In this document: positions 10,532-21,456 of the stretch, piece after piece
Layout: the number at the start of each line of letters is the position of its first letter
Position numbering within the stretch: the stretch's first letter is position 1
Origin: Microglena sp. YARC
Lineage: Eukaryota; Chlorophyta; Chlorophyceae; Chlamydomonadales; Chlamydomonadaceae
Direction: 5' to 3'
Length of the DNA stretch: 64,000 bases
Assembly: GCA_022414725.1 (NCBI GenBank)
Contig: CM039465.1
Location: 16,485,706 to 16,549,705 of the forward strand
Notes under the pieces: model-generated
What the model saw: only the letters and a program-made list of their open reading frames with translations
The model's database searches: none
What the model was told of the DNA's origin: nothing
Program-made: the position numbers and the translations under genes

Positions 10532-13486
10532 GAATCGGCCGGTCAGGTATTGACAACCCTGGATCGTGTACTTAGCGGCGATAAAGTAGTAGTAGTCGAG
10601 CCACTTGAGCTCTTGTTACAAGTTCAAGAGGAACTGTTTTCTAACTTGGGCTTAACCCCAACCATTGATGTAACTTCTACTAATGCCTTGTCGTCCCCTT
10701 GTCCACTGAAGTTCTCTACGGAGCTTGGCATGCGTGCCTCCATCGCAAACGAGTTCATATACGCTCACCCCATTCCGAAAGACGTCGTGTCGGTGTTAGA
10801 ACACTATTGGGAATGCAAAAACGATGCACCCTTCGACACATCCGGTATGTTCATCCTCCCGAAAAACGCAAGTAACGATAAACATGTCTCCAGTCTCCTA
10901 CAAGGTATGGAGTTATTCAAGGAGTATCAATCGTGCGATCACCATATGAAACCCCGCCCCAAGGGGTCACCTTCGAATAAAGTCGCCATCCAAGTATGGT
11001 ATGACCCCCCCGACTCCGAACGGGCCGTCCAAATCAAAACGGATTGGCATGCGATCAACGACGTGACCAAGGCAGTATACTTTGGCCCCGCACCTGAGGA
11101 GGGCATCCCCAGTCCGGTTGAAACCCGTCGAAAAAAACACTGGTGGTCGGAGGCATTGGATCCCAAAGTTCGCGAAAAACAAATCGCTGCCAGACGGTCA
11201 ACGAAGTGCATCCGTCGCAATCACGCGCAACGAAATACGAATTCTTCCCCCGTGCTCATGACGCGAGCCAATCGGGTATACGAAGTCAACTCCGCTGCTG
11301 CCCCCGATATGCTATTCAACGCCCGATCAGGAGCGAAGCAATTACTCACATTGGCAGACTCCGGCGCGACAGGTTGTCTTATGGAAAAGCAAACGGCTGA
11401 GGATCTCGGTTTGCACATCCGCCCTTGGGAAAACGAACGCGACGGATTCACTTGCGCTAACGACGGGATTATCAAAATCCGCGGGACGGTCTCGCTCCCT
11501 ATACACATACAACGATATGTTGGCAAAGTGTTCGCCCATGTCGTCGACAAACTTCCCGGAGGATTAGACCTAATCCTCGGATCCGACTGGATGCGCGACG
11601 AAAAGGCCGTCCTAGACTACGATCGCATGACATTGTCGCTCAAACGGTACGGCTGCTGTTTGACACCTATAAACAGGCAGCGGGACGAAACGGCTCATTC
11701 CTTCTTCACTATGGCACTTTCGGGCAAGTCGACTGACGACCCAGTCATTACTGGTCGCAAGGCAGCAAAGCTTTTGAAAGCTGGCGCTAACCATGTCATG
11801 GTCAATGTCCGCGAATCCCGAGCGGATTTACTGGCGTCTAACGTAACTGCCGATGAACGGGCGAAATTGCTGACAAAATTACTGCCTTCCGACGGGCCTT
11901 TACCTGGTCCCCCGGTGGCAAGCATGGATTTCGAAAATTGGATCCGCGACAACATACTGGACCACGACGATAAAACACTCATCTCGGCCAGCGACCTGCG
12001 CGCTCTCCTATGGCAGTATCGCAAAGTCTTCAACAATTTGCCTATGGGGACTCCTAACAATCGAGTTATACCTCACGTCATCAAAACGCAAGACGATTCT
12101 TACGCGCCATATCGCAGAAATCGTCGCATGAGTCCAGCCGAGACTTTACTATGTGAGGAATACGTCTCCGACCTGTTGCAGCAAGGATTCATCGCCCCGA
12201 GCTCGTCCCCGTACGGTGCGCCAATTATGATCATAGCGAAACCGGGTGGAACGGGATACCGTGTTGTTTGCGATTGGCGAGCACTCAACAACATCACGAT
12301 TACAAATAGGTATCCCCTTCCCCGTATCGATGAGACCATTGATCGTCTAGGTGGAGCTAATTTGTTCAGTTCCCTAGACCTCACGTCTGGTTATTACCAA
12401 ATACGAATTTCGGACGAGGACGCGCCGAAGACTGCGTTCACTACCCCGATGGGTCAGTTTGAATTTAAAGTCCTTGGGATGGGTTTGGCGAACGCGCCGG
12501 CCACATTCCAAGCGGTCATGAACCAAATATTCGCGCCCTACTTGCACAAGTTCGTCGTGGTCTACTTAGAAAATATCTTGGTTTACGGACGCACTCCGGC
12601 GGAGCACTTGGTTAACTTGGCCACGGTTCTCCAGGTCCTCCAGGACAACGAATTCTACGCGAAACTCTCCAAATGTTCCTTCAACAAAACGGAAGTTAAA
12701 TTCCTGGGTCATTACATTGGACGCGACGGAATTAAAGTTGATCCACGCAAGGTTAGCACAGTCCGTGACTGGCCTACTCCGAAAACGGCGAAAGAGATCG
12801 GCTCATTGCTCGGGTTGTGCAATTATTTTCGCAAATTTATCCAAGGCTATTCGTCCCTCGCTGCCCCGCTTCAAACCTTGTCTAACATCAAGGGTGAACT
12901 AGGTTCCTTGTTCAAAGAAGAACATCTCGTCTCATTCAAAGGCCTCAAGGAAGCTTTGCTATCCGCTCCAGTCCTCGCGCTGCCGGATTTCAGCAAACCT
13001 TTCGAAGTCATTACCGACGCATCTTTGCTCGGTACCGGCGCGGTGCTCTTGCCAGATAAACAACCCATCGCCTTCGCCAGCAAGAAGTATATCCCAGCGG
13101 AGCTGAACTATACTACGACGGAACAAGAGATGCTAGCAATCGTTCACGCGTTGACCGAGTGGCGATGCTACCTCGAAGGTTCCCACATGACATTGGTCAC
13201 TGACCACAATCCGCTCACGTATTTTTACACCAAGGCTGTCCTTTCACGACGCATGGGCCGATGGCAGGAGGACCTAGCGCCCTTCAGCTATACTTGGGAG
13301 TATCGCGCGGGTCGCAATAATATGGCAGACCCGGTCAATCGCAATCCCAACCTCTCTGCCCCCGCCGACGTCGCGGTTGCGCACCAGCTGTTGGTCTTCT
13401 CTCTCTTGGTCAGCGAATGCCGGCCTCGATCAAAGAAGCGACGTCCTATTGCAGTCGGTCCCGCGGTCGTTGACATCAATTCTTGA
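10532..13486 (+). pseudogene. gypsy pol: protease, reverse transcriptase, RNase H; RT active site altered
   Basis: The frame is open from just after the gag TAG to TGA at 13,484. An aspartic protease motif LADSGATG lies near 11,350. The RT runs from about 12,100 (RRNRRMSPAE, VVCDWRALNN, SSLDLTSGYYQI, GMGLANAPATFQ) to about 12,760 (FLGHYIG). RNase H follows (VITDASLLGTGAVL, TTTEQEMLAIV, VTDHNPL). The catalytic box that should read YLDD reads YLEN at 12,563-12,574, changing both aspartates, so this RT should be inactive. A chromodomain and integrase are absent. The end NMADPVNRNP is the usual post-RNase H tether of gypsy elements. Confidence 0.88.
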
Positions 13487-14470
13487 GTGCTGTGTGCAGT
13501 GTGCGGTGTGCATGTGTGTCAGGAGATGTGTGGTGTGTATGTGCGGTGTGCGTATGTGTGTGTGCGTGCAATTTGTGGAGGTTGCCAATGTCATCCTTGG
13601 GTGCGATATCATTCTGGCTTGCACTAATACGCAAGTGAACTTGCAAGTCAATTAGTGCAACTCTTGAGTGCTGTGTGCTATGTGTGTGTTTGTGCTGAGT
13701 GTGTGTGTGTGTGTGTGTGTGTGCGTGCGATGTGTGCGGATGTGTGGAGGTTGCCAATTTCATCTTTGGGTGCGACATCATTCTTCCTTGCACTAATACT
13801 TGAGTGAACTTGCAAGTCAATTAGTGGCAAGTCTTTAGTGCTATGTGTATTTGTTCTGAGTGCGGAGTTGTGCGGAAGTGTGTGCGCGGTGTGCGTATGT
13901 GTGTGTGTGCTGTGCGGTGTGTGGAGGTTGCCAATGTCATCTTTCGGTGCGATACTATTCTTGCTTCCACTAATACATGAGTCTTGAGTGCTGTGTGCTA
14001 TGTGTGTGTTTGTGCTGAGTGCGGAGTTGTGCGGAAGTGTGTGTGCGGTGTGTGTGTGTGTGTGTGCTGTGCGGTGTGTGGAGGTTGCCAATGTCATCTT
14101 TAAGTGCGATATCATTCTGGCTTGCACCAATACGCAAGTGGACTTGCAAGTCAATTAGTGGCAACTCTTTAGTGTTGTGTGCTATGTGTGTTTGTGCAGA
14201 GTGCAAAGATGTGTGCGGATGTGTGCGGATGTGTGTGCGTGAGTGTGTATGTGCGGTGTGTGTGTGTGTGTGTGTCACAAGGAGCCAAGAAGCTCATTCA
14301 TAAGTGAATTCGTGCAAATTAGGGGCAATTCTTGAGTGCTGGGTGCAGTGTGCGGTGCGCATGTGTGTGTGTATGTGCGGTGTGTGGAGGTTGTCAATGC
14401 CATATTTGGGTGTGACATTGTTCTTGCTTTCACTAATACGCAAGTGAATGGGGCTCCCATTCATCAAGTA
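13487..14470 (+). repeat. Tandem array A, five degenerate copies, period about 155-180 bp (longer at the last step)
   Basis: The core GGAGGTTGCCAATGTCAT recurs near 13,577, 13,746, 13,923, 14,080 and 14,386. Each is followed by a segment readable as GCDIILACTNTQ and a possible donor CAA|GTGAAC, then a GT-rich spacer. The layout matches the donor-side echo arrays of the next exons, so this may be the tail of an earlier exon (E0) of the host gene whose body was lost at the gypsy junction near 13,480. The exon interpretation is inference; the tandem structure is seen directly. Confidence 0.7.
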
Positions 14471-14759
14471 CCAAACCCACCCTATCCTTATCTGCAAGAG
14501 CCAAGCCAAACCAGACCAAACCAGGCCAAACCAGGCCAGGCCAAACCAGGGCAGGCCTAACCAAGCCAAACCATACCAGGCCCAATAACCAAATAATCTA
14601 AACAAAACAAAATATATGACAAACATTTAAAACCATTATAAAACCATTATAAAACACAATGAGTCAAATCAACCCAAACCAACTCAAGCTGAATCATCTT
14701 GACCCAGAGAAATCCAACCAATCCAAATAAAGCAGAGCAAAAAAGGCAAAAATAAAAAT
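14471..14759 (+). repeat. Low-complexity CCAAACCAGGC-type tract and A-rich stretch
   Basis: From about 14,500 to 14,590 the sequence is built of AACCA/GGCCA steps, followed by A-rich sequence with AAACCATTAT twice in a row near 14,630. No gene is visible. Confidence 0.6.
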
Positions 14760-15373
14760 CCAACTTCAGGCAAAAAAAGGCAGAAGCAAAATCAAAATTA
14801 AGGCAAACATAAAATCAAAATAAAGGCAAAAATAAAATCCCCGCTGCCTGCAGGCTTGCATGTGTCAGCTATGCAACATCTCCACCTTTGCATACCACAT
14901 GGTTGGAGAGCACAAGCAAAAAAATGGCAAACAAAGGCAGAAAAAAGGCAAACCAACATGAAAAACTCGCAAACAAAAGCAAAAATAAAATAAAAATCCA
15001 TGCTGCCTGCAGGCTTGCATGTGTCAGCTATGCAACATCTCCACCTTTGCATACCACATGGTTGGAGAGCACAAGCAAAAAAATGGCAAACAAAGGCAGA
15101 AAAAAGGCAAACCAACATGCAAAACTCGCAAACAAAAGCAAAAATAAAATAAAAATCCATGCTGCCTGCAGGTTGTATGTGTCAGCTATGCAACATCTCC
15201 ACCTTTGCGTACCGCATGTTTCAACCTGAATCATCTAAACACAGAGCTATCCAACCAAACCAAATCAAGCAAAGCAAAAAAGGCAAACAAAGGCAAAAAT
15301 AAAGGCAAAAATAAAAATAAAGGCAGAAATAAAGGCAAACAAGAGCTAAAATAAAAATCCATGCTGCCTGCAG
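14760..15373 (+). repeat. Acceptor-side echo array of exon E1 (array B)
   Basis: Three copies (about 14,850, 15,004 and 15,162) of the intron end CTGCCTGCAG plus the first 45-60 nt of E1 (CAGCTATGCAACATCTCCAC) precede the true exon at 15,374. Each is followed by A-rich spacer with repeated AAAGGCAAA steps. None of the copies continues into the rest of E1, so only the last acceptor opens a full exon. Confidence 0.85.
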
Positions 15374-15662
15374 GTTGTATGTGTCAGCTATGCAACATCT
15401 CCACCTTTGCGTACCGCATGGTTCGAGAGCACAAGGTGCTGCCTCCTTGATCTCCTTAGTACCGCTGATTGCATTACAAGGCAGCAATCCAGCTGGCAGC
15501 CTGGTGGTACAGGCAAGTACTGAGGCGGTACGGAAATCCTTCCCCCACCTGGACCTCACAGAGGCCAACAAGTCCGCCCTGGGCTTCAGTGCCCTGAGGT
15601 GTCTGGCAGCCTTTGCTGGTGTGCCAGGTAGTGAGGCAAGGACTTCTCTGAAGAACGCTCTG
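15374..15662 (+). CDS. Host gene exon E1
   Basis: The acceptor CTGCCTGCAG precedes 15,374 and the donor is CTCTG|GTAGGT at 15,662. After one leading base it encodes 96 codons from LYVSAMQHLHLCVPHG to SEARTSLKNAL, with helical, hydrophobic periodicity (SLISLVPLIAL, SALRCLAAFAGV). It ends in phase 0. Its 5' edge is echoed upstream (array B) and its 3' edge is echoed some two dozen times downstream (array C). The only frame without stops through both splice sites is the one given. Confidence 0.8.
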
Positions 15663-15828
15663 GTAGGTAGCAATGGTGATATGTGTGTATATATTACAGT
15701 CTAGGGGGTGGTGATGTCCTTAAGCGTGTAGCGTCTTTTGCTGGTGTGCCAGTTTGTGAGGCAAGGACTGCTCTGAAGAACGCTTTGGTAGGTAGCAATG
15801 GTGATATGTGTGTATATATTACAGTCTA

Positions 15829-15866
<38 letters not shown>

Positions 15867-16703
15867 CCTTACGTGTCCTGTGCTGTTGCTAGTGTGCCAG
15901 GAAGTAAGGCAAGGAATGCTCTGGTATGTAGCAATGGTGATATGTGTGTGTATATTACAGTGTAGGGGGTGATGGTACCCTGAGGTGCCTGGCAGCCTTT
16001 GCTGGTGTGCCAGGTAGTGAGGCAAGGACGGCTCTGAAGAATGCTCTGGTAGGTAGCAATGGTGATATGTGTGTTCAGTTGTAGGGCTGTTATTAGGCTT
16101 TGTTAGACTATTCCATGCTAGTATGTATATAACCTCTAGGGGGGGGGGGGTCCTAATTTGTCTGGCAGCCTTTGCTGGTGTGCCAGGAAATGAGTCAAGG
16201 ACTGCTCTGAAGAATGTTCTGGTAGGTAACAATGGTGATATGTGTATATATTACAGTCAAGGGGGGGGGGGGGGGGGGGGGGGTCCTTAAGTGTCTGGCA
16301 GCCTTTGCTGGTGTGCCAGGAAATGAGTCAAGGACTGCTCTGAAGAATGTTCTGGTAGGTAACAATGGTGATATGTGTATATATTACAGTCTAGGGGGGG
16401 GGGGGGGCTTAAGCGTCTGGCAGCCTTTGCTGGTGTGCCAGGAAATGAGTCAAGGACTGCTCTGAAGAATGTTCTGGTTGGTAGCAATGGTGATATGTGT
16501 ATATATTACAGTCTAGGGGGGGGGGGGGGGGGGGTCCTCAAGTGTCTGGCAGCCTTTGCTGGTGTGCCAGGAAGTGAGGCAAGGAATGCTCTGAGGAATG
16601 CCCTGGTACAGTGCAATGATAATATGTGTGTTCAGTTGTAGGGCTGTTATTATGCTTTGTTAGTCTATTCCATGCTAGTGTGCATATTGCAGTCCAATTG
16701 GGG

Positions 16704-16755
<52 letters not shown>

Positions 16756-19700
16756 CCTTCAGTGTGTAGCGTCCTTTGCTGGTGTGAAAAGATAGTGAGG
16801 CGAGGAATGCTCTGGTATGTGGCAATGGTGATATGTGTGTGTGTGTATTACAGTCTAGGGGGGGATGGCGTCCTAATGTGTCTAGTGCCCTTTGCTGGTG
16901 TGCCAGGAAGTGAGGCAAGGAATGCACTGGTATGTAGCAATGGTGATAGGTGTGTGTATATTACAGTCTAGGGGGGCGGGTGTGTGTGGGGGTGGGGGGG
17001 TCCTCAAGTGTCTAGCGTCTTTTGCTGGTGTGCCAGGAAGTGAGGTAAGGACTACTCTGAAGAAAACTCTGGTGTGTAACAATGGTGATATGTGTGTGTA
17101 TATTACAGTCTAGTGTAGGGGGTGGGGGTGGGGGGTCCTTAAGTGTCTGACAACCTTTGCTGGTGAGCCAGGAAGTGAGGCAAGGACTGCACTAAAGAAT
17201 GCTCTCGAATGTGGCAATGGTGATAGGTGTGTGTATATTACAGTCTAGGAGGGGGAGGCTCCTAGAAATGCTCAGGTGTGTGATAGGTGTGTGTATATTA
17301 CAGTGTAGGAGGGGGAGGATCCAAGGAATGCTCAGGTATGTAGCAATGGTGATATGTGTGTGTGTATTACAGTCTAGGAGGGGGATGGCGTCCTAATGTG
17401 TCTAGCGCGCTTTGCTGGTGTGCCAGGAAGTGAGGCAAGGAATGCACTGGTATGTAGCAATGGTGATAGGTGTGTGTATATTAAAGTGTATGGGGGTGAT
17501 GGTGTGCTCAAGTGTCCGGCGTCTTTTGCTGGGGTGGCAGAAAGGGAGGCTAGGAATTCTCTGGAGAATGCTCTGGTATGTAGCAATGGCGATATGTGTA
17601 TACAGTTGTAGGGCTGTTATTAGGCTTGGTAAGTCTATTCCATACTAGTGTATTACAGTTTAGGGGGGGATGGTGTCCATAACTTTATAGCGTCCTTTAA
17701 TGGTGTGCCAGGAAGTGAGGCAACGACTGCTCTCTGTATGTATGTATAAATGTTACAGTCCAGGGGTAGGCCAAATAGGCTAAAGGGACTTGCTCAACCG
17801 TTTGGGAAGGGCTTAAAAAGAAAAGGCACTGATGAACTGAGCCCCAAACAATTGTTTAACCAACGGGGGCCCTGAGTTCATGCTACAGTGATAATTTCAT
17901 TATACAATAGTATTAAATCACCATCTCAGCTGGGATGATAATTTAATTGTGCGATTATTATCGCATATTTTATAAATTTAATTAAGTATTTCCATCCTTC
18001 AAAGGAATCAGGATTCACGACCAGCTTCATACTGGAGTTTTTATCCACCAATTCAGATTCAATGTTCATTTTAAAAAAATGTTCTATCCTCAGCGTGTAA
18101 TGGACATTCTAATATGAAATGCATTTCATCTTCTACTACTCTTCTACCGTCAACCACCATATCACAACACCTGCAAATTCTACCAGAACGAGAGGTACTC
18201 CTTGCTGATTTGACATTTAAGTTGTGGGCTTGAAAACGTAGTCTTGCTATGCATTGAATATGATCCCTATTGTTTAACAAGTTAGTGTACGTTGAACTAT
18301 GGTTTCTATCCTCTGACATCATCCAATTTGCATACGTAATAGTTTTAATACCGATTCCTTGGTTATCACCCAGATTTCTGGGGTTCAATGTACTCAGGGA
18401 TTGTTAGTCAATGTCTGTTATTTTAGAGATGCCTTCATCAATTATGTATGTAACATTAGTGATATGTGTGTGTATTACAGTCTAGAGGGTGGTAGTGTCC
18501 TTTTGTGTCCTTAAGTGTCTAGCCTTCGCTGGTGTGCCAGGAAATGAGGCAAGGACTGCTCTGAAGAATGCTTTGGTGTGAAAAAATTGTGAAAGGGTGT
18601 GTGTGTTTGTGTGTGTATGACAGTGTAGGGGGGGGGGGGGGGGGGGTCCTTCAGTGTGTAGCGTCTTTTGCTGGTGTGTCAGTTTGTGAGGCAAGGACTG
18701 CTCTGAAGAGTGCTCTGGTCTGCAACACTGGTGAAAGGTGTGTTTATATTACAGTCTAGGGGGGGGTGATGTTCTTAAGCGTGTAGCGTCTTTTGCTGGT
18801 GTGCCAGTTTGTGAGGCAAGGACTGCTCTGAAGAGTGCTCTGGTCTGCAACACTGGTGAAAGGTGTGTTTATATTACAGTCTAGGGGGTGGTGATGTTCT
18901 TAAGCGTGTAGCGTCTTTTGCTGGTGTGCCAGTTTGTGAGGCAAGGACTGCTCTGAGGAGTGCTCTGGTCTGCAACACTGGTGAAAGGTGTGTTTATATT
19001 ACAGTCTAGGGGGGGTGATGTTCTTAAGCGTGTAGCGTCTTTTGCTGGTGTGCCAGTTTGTGAGGCAAGGACTGCTCTGAGGAGTGCTCTGGTCTGCAAC
19101 ACTGGTGAAAGGTGTGTTTATATTACAGTCTAGGGGGTGGTGATGTTCTTAAGCGTGTAGCGTCTTTTGCTGGTGTGCCAGTTTGTGAGGCAAGGACTGC
19201 TCTGAGGAGTGCTCTGGTCTGCAACACTGGTGAAAGGTGTGTTTATATTACAGTCTAGGGGGGGGTGATGTTCTTAAGCGTGTAGCGTCTTTTGCTGGTG
19301 TGCCAGTTTGTGAGGCAAGGACTGCTCTGAAGAGTGCTCTGGTCTGTAACAATGGCGATATGTGTGTGTATATTACAGTGTAGAGGGTGATGGTACCCTG
19401 AGGTGTCTGGCAGCCTTTGCTGGTGTGCCAGGAAGTGAGGCCAGGACTGCACTGAAGAATGCTCTAGTATGTGGTAATGGTGATATGTGTGTTCAGTTGT
19501 AGGGCTGTTACTAGGCTTTGTTAGTCTATTCCATGCTAGTGCGTAAATTACAGCCTAGGGGGGAATGGTTCCCTGAGGTGTCTGGCAGCCTTTGCTGGTG
19601 TGCCAGGGTGTGAGGCAAGGAATGCTCTGGTATGTAGCCATGATATGTGTGTGTATATTACAGTCAATTGTGTGTGTGGGGGGGGGGTCCTTTAGTGTCG

Positions 19701-19789
19701 AGTGTCTTTTTCTGGTGTGCCAGTTTGTGAGGCAAGGATTGCTCTGGTATGTATCAATGGTGATAAGTATCTGACTGACTGAAAATTGC
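15663..19789 (+). repeat. Donor-side echo array of exon E1 in intron 1 (array C), about 24 copies
   Basis: Units of about 110-180 bp repeat the last 60-70 nt of E1 (core CTTTGCTGGTGTGCCAGG), then a donor-like CTG|GTAGGT or CTG|GTATGT, a GATATGTGTGTATATATTACAG stretch (split here for length: GATATGTGTG then TATATATTACAG), then TCTAG and a G-run. Copies start near 15,728, 15,878, 15,992, 16,163, 16,303, 16,420, 16,551, 16,770, 16,884, 17,025, 17,150, 17,406, 17,521, 17,690, 18,525, 18,660, 18,787, 18,907, 19,036, 19,157, 19,287, 19,408, 19,586 and 19,705. Those from 18,650 to 19,330 are near-identical with a period of 120-127 bp. G-runs vary from about 5 to over 50 bases and are probably not reliably assembled. 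Confidence 0.9.
18030..18410 (-). pseudogene. LINE C-terminal fragment inside intron 1
   Basis: The minus-strand frame 18,388-18,071 contains NNRDHIQCIARLRFQAHNLN, CRCCDMVVDG and EDEMHFILECPLH. This matches the C-terminal zinc-binding end of the LINE at 34.5-37.1 kb (QDQIRFIAQFRMGSHWLN, CQMCGF, EDEMHMFECPF) in motif and spacing, but with different residues. It is a dead fragment of a related but distinct LINE, inserted antisense within the echo array and splitting it into two blocks. Confidence 0.75.
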
Positions 19790-21027
19790 TTATCTTTCTA
19801 TGCATGTGTGCAGGATAACGGGAGCAAAGAATCTGGTGCAACTATAAACATACATATCAACATCCTAAAAGATCCCAGCACATTTACATTGGACCACACT
19901 AATAGGGCCACGCTCGAATGCTTTTTGTTTTTGCTTCTTTGCTTCTTTGCCCGGTTATGTCTATGCATGTGTGTAGGATAATGGGAGCATGGAATATGCT
20001 GCTACGATCAGGGATATTTTTTTCAAATCAAAAAGAGGGAATCTTAATCCGTTTTATTGTATTCCTCCCTATTTTCCTCCCAAAACAGGATCCTTATTCC
20101 GATTTTGGTCGATTTTGGTCATTTTTAGTCAATTTCAGTAAAACAAAAAAAACTTTTTTTATTTTTAGGTTTCTTTTTCCGGCAATTTTTGCCATAACGG
20201 GGTCTCGTATTCCGATTGGAATGTATTCCGGAAATAATAACCCTGGCTACGATCAACACACTGATCAAAATACTAAAAGATCCACTCACATCAACATCGG
20301 CCTGTAATAATATGGCCACACCCCTATGTTTTTGTTTGCCCGCTGATGTCTCAATGCATGTGTGTAGGATGATGGGAGCACAGAATCAACCGCAACCATC
20401 AACACACTGATCAACATCCTAAAGGATCCCCTCACATTTACATCTGCCTGCTCTAGTACGGCCACACTCCTCTGCTTTTTATGGTTTGCTTCTTTTTTGC
20501 TACTTTCCCCCTTTTGTCTCCATGCATGTGTGCAGGATAATGGGAGCATGGCATCTGCTCCTACCATCAACACACTGATCAACATCTTAAAAGACCCCCT
20601 TAAACCAACATTAGCCTACGCCAGTAGGTCCACACTCCTATGCTTTTTTGGTTTGCTTCTTTGCTTCTTTGCCCGCTCATGTCTCTCTGCATGTGCGTAG
20701 GATGATGGGGGCATGGAATCTGCCGCCACCATCAATACACCCATGAACATCTTCAAATATCCCCTTATATCATGGGCCTGCACTAGTACGGCCACACTCC
20801 TATGTTTCTTTCTTTCGCTTTTTTTTGCTTCTCTGCCCGCTTATGTCTCTGCATGTGTGTAGGATGATGGGAGCATGTAATCTGTTGCTACGATCAACAC
20901 ACATATCAACATCTTACAGTTCCCCTCACATCAACATCGGCCTTCCCTAGAAGGGCCACACTCCTATGCTTTTTTGTGTGTGCTTCTTTGCTTCTTTGCC
21001 CGCTTATTTCTGTATGCATGTGTGTAG
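19790..21027 (+). repeat. Acceptor-side echo array of exon E2 in intron 1 (array D), six copies before the true exon
   Basis: Copies near 19,814, 19,976, 20,371, 20,537, 20,701 and 20,862 each carry CATGTGTGTAG (or CAG) plus about 100 nt of E2 sense sequence (D-D/N-G-S, then ATINTLINILKDPL), then run into TTTGCTTCTTTGC-type spacer instead of the E2 3' half. Period is about 165 bp. No copy has a donor at the E2 end position, so none can act as a normal cassette exon. The second copy is split by a MITE. Confidence 0.9.
20009..20245. mobile_element. hAT-like MITE, 237 bp, with 8-bp target duplication
   Basis: The ends are CAGGGATATTTTTTTC and GAAATAATAACCCTG, imperfect terminal inverted repeats of about 15 bp. 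The 8-bp GCTACGAT flanks both sides (20,001-20,008 and 20,246-20,253). Removing the element and one duplication restores an uninterrupted E2 echo copy. An 8-bp target duplication and a CAGGG terminus are typical of the hAT superfamily. It encodes no protein. Confidence 0.85.
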
Positions 21028-21192
21028 TTTGATGGGAGCACGGAATCTACCGCTACCATCAACACATTGATCAACATCTTGAGAGACCCCCTGGCATCAA
21101 CATCGTCCTGCACGAGTGCGTCCACGCTCCTGTGGATGGCATCGACTGGCAACGACAGCTTCAAGGATCGTTTGATTCGACGACCACTTCAG
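21028..21192 (+). CDS. Host gene exon E2
   Basis: The acceptor is GCATGTGTGTAG before 21,028 and the donor is CTTCAG|GTGAGA at 21,192. It encodes 55 codons, FDGSTESTATINTLINIL through to DRLIRRPLQ, phase 0 at both ends. It is the last and only complete member of the acceptor-side array D. Where echo copies have Asp-Asp-Gly or Asp-Asn-Gly, this one has Phe-Asp-Gly. Confidence 0.8.
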
Positions 21193-21400
21193 GTGAGATG
21201 AGTATGGAATGATATGTATATATATATATAAACCAGATCATATATTACTATTTTAATACCCTCTCAGGTTAGTCTAGAATTATCTTCAGGTGAGAGGAGT
21301 ATGAGATGATAGACGTATATATATCAGATCATATATTCTTATTTTAATACCCCAGGTTAGTCTATAATTATCTTCAGGTGAGATGAGTATGAGATGATAG

Positions 21401-21456
<56 letters not shown>

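Larger units (their letters stand above)
6949..13486 (+). mobile_element. Ty3/gypsy LTR retrotransposon, coding part, 3'-truncated
   Basis: Gag-like, protease, RT and RNase H follow in Ty3/gypsy order. No integrase (no HHCC or DDE region) and no 3' LTR follows: at about 13,480 the sequence passes directly into the tandem array of the host gene region. The coding sequence is markedly richer in G/C-ending codons than the surrounding DNA. Defects are two in-frame TGA codons, a frame change near 10,010-10,050, a TAG before pol, and an altered RT catalytic box. Confidence 0.9.

Noticed and set aside
13430..14278. His-Thr repeat proteins on the minus strand
   Set aside because: They are translations of (GT)n-rich spacers in the tandem array.
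19790..20960. E2 echo copies as mutually exclusive cassette exons
   Set aside because: They have acceptors and exon starts but lose the E2 3' half and have no donor; at least one has an in-frame stop.
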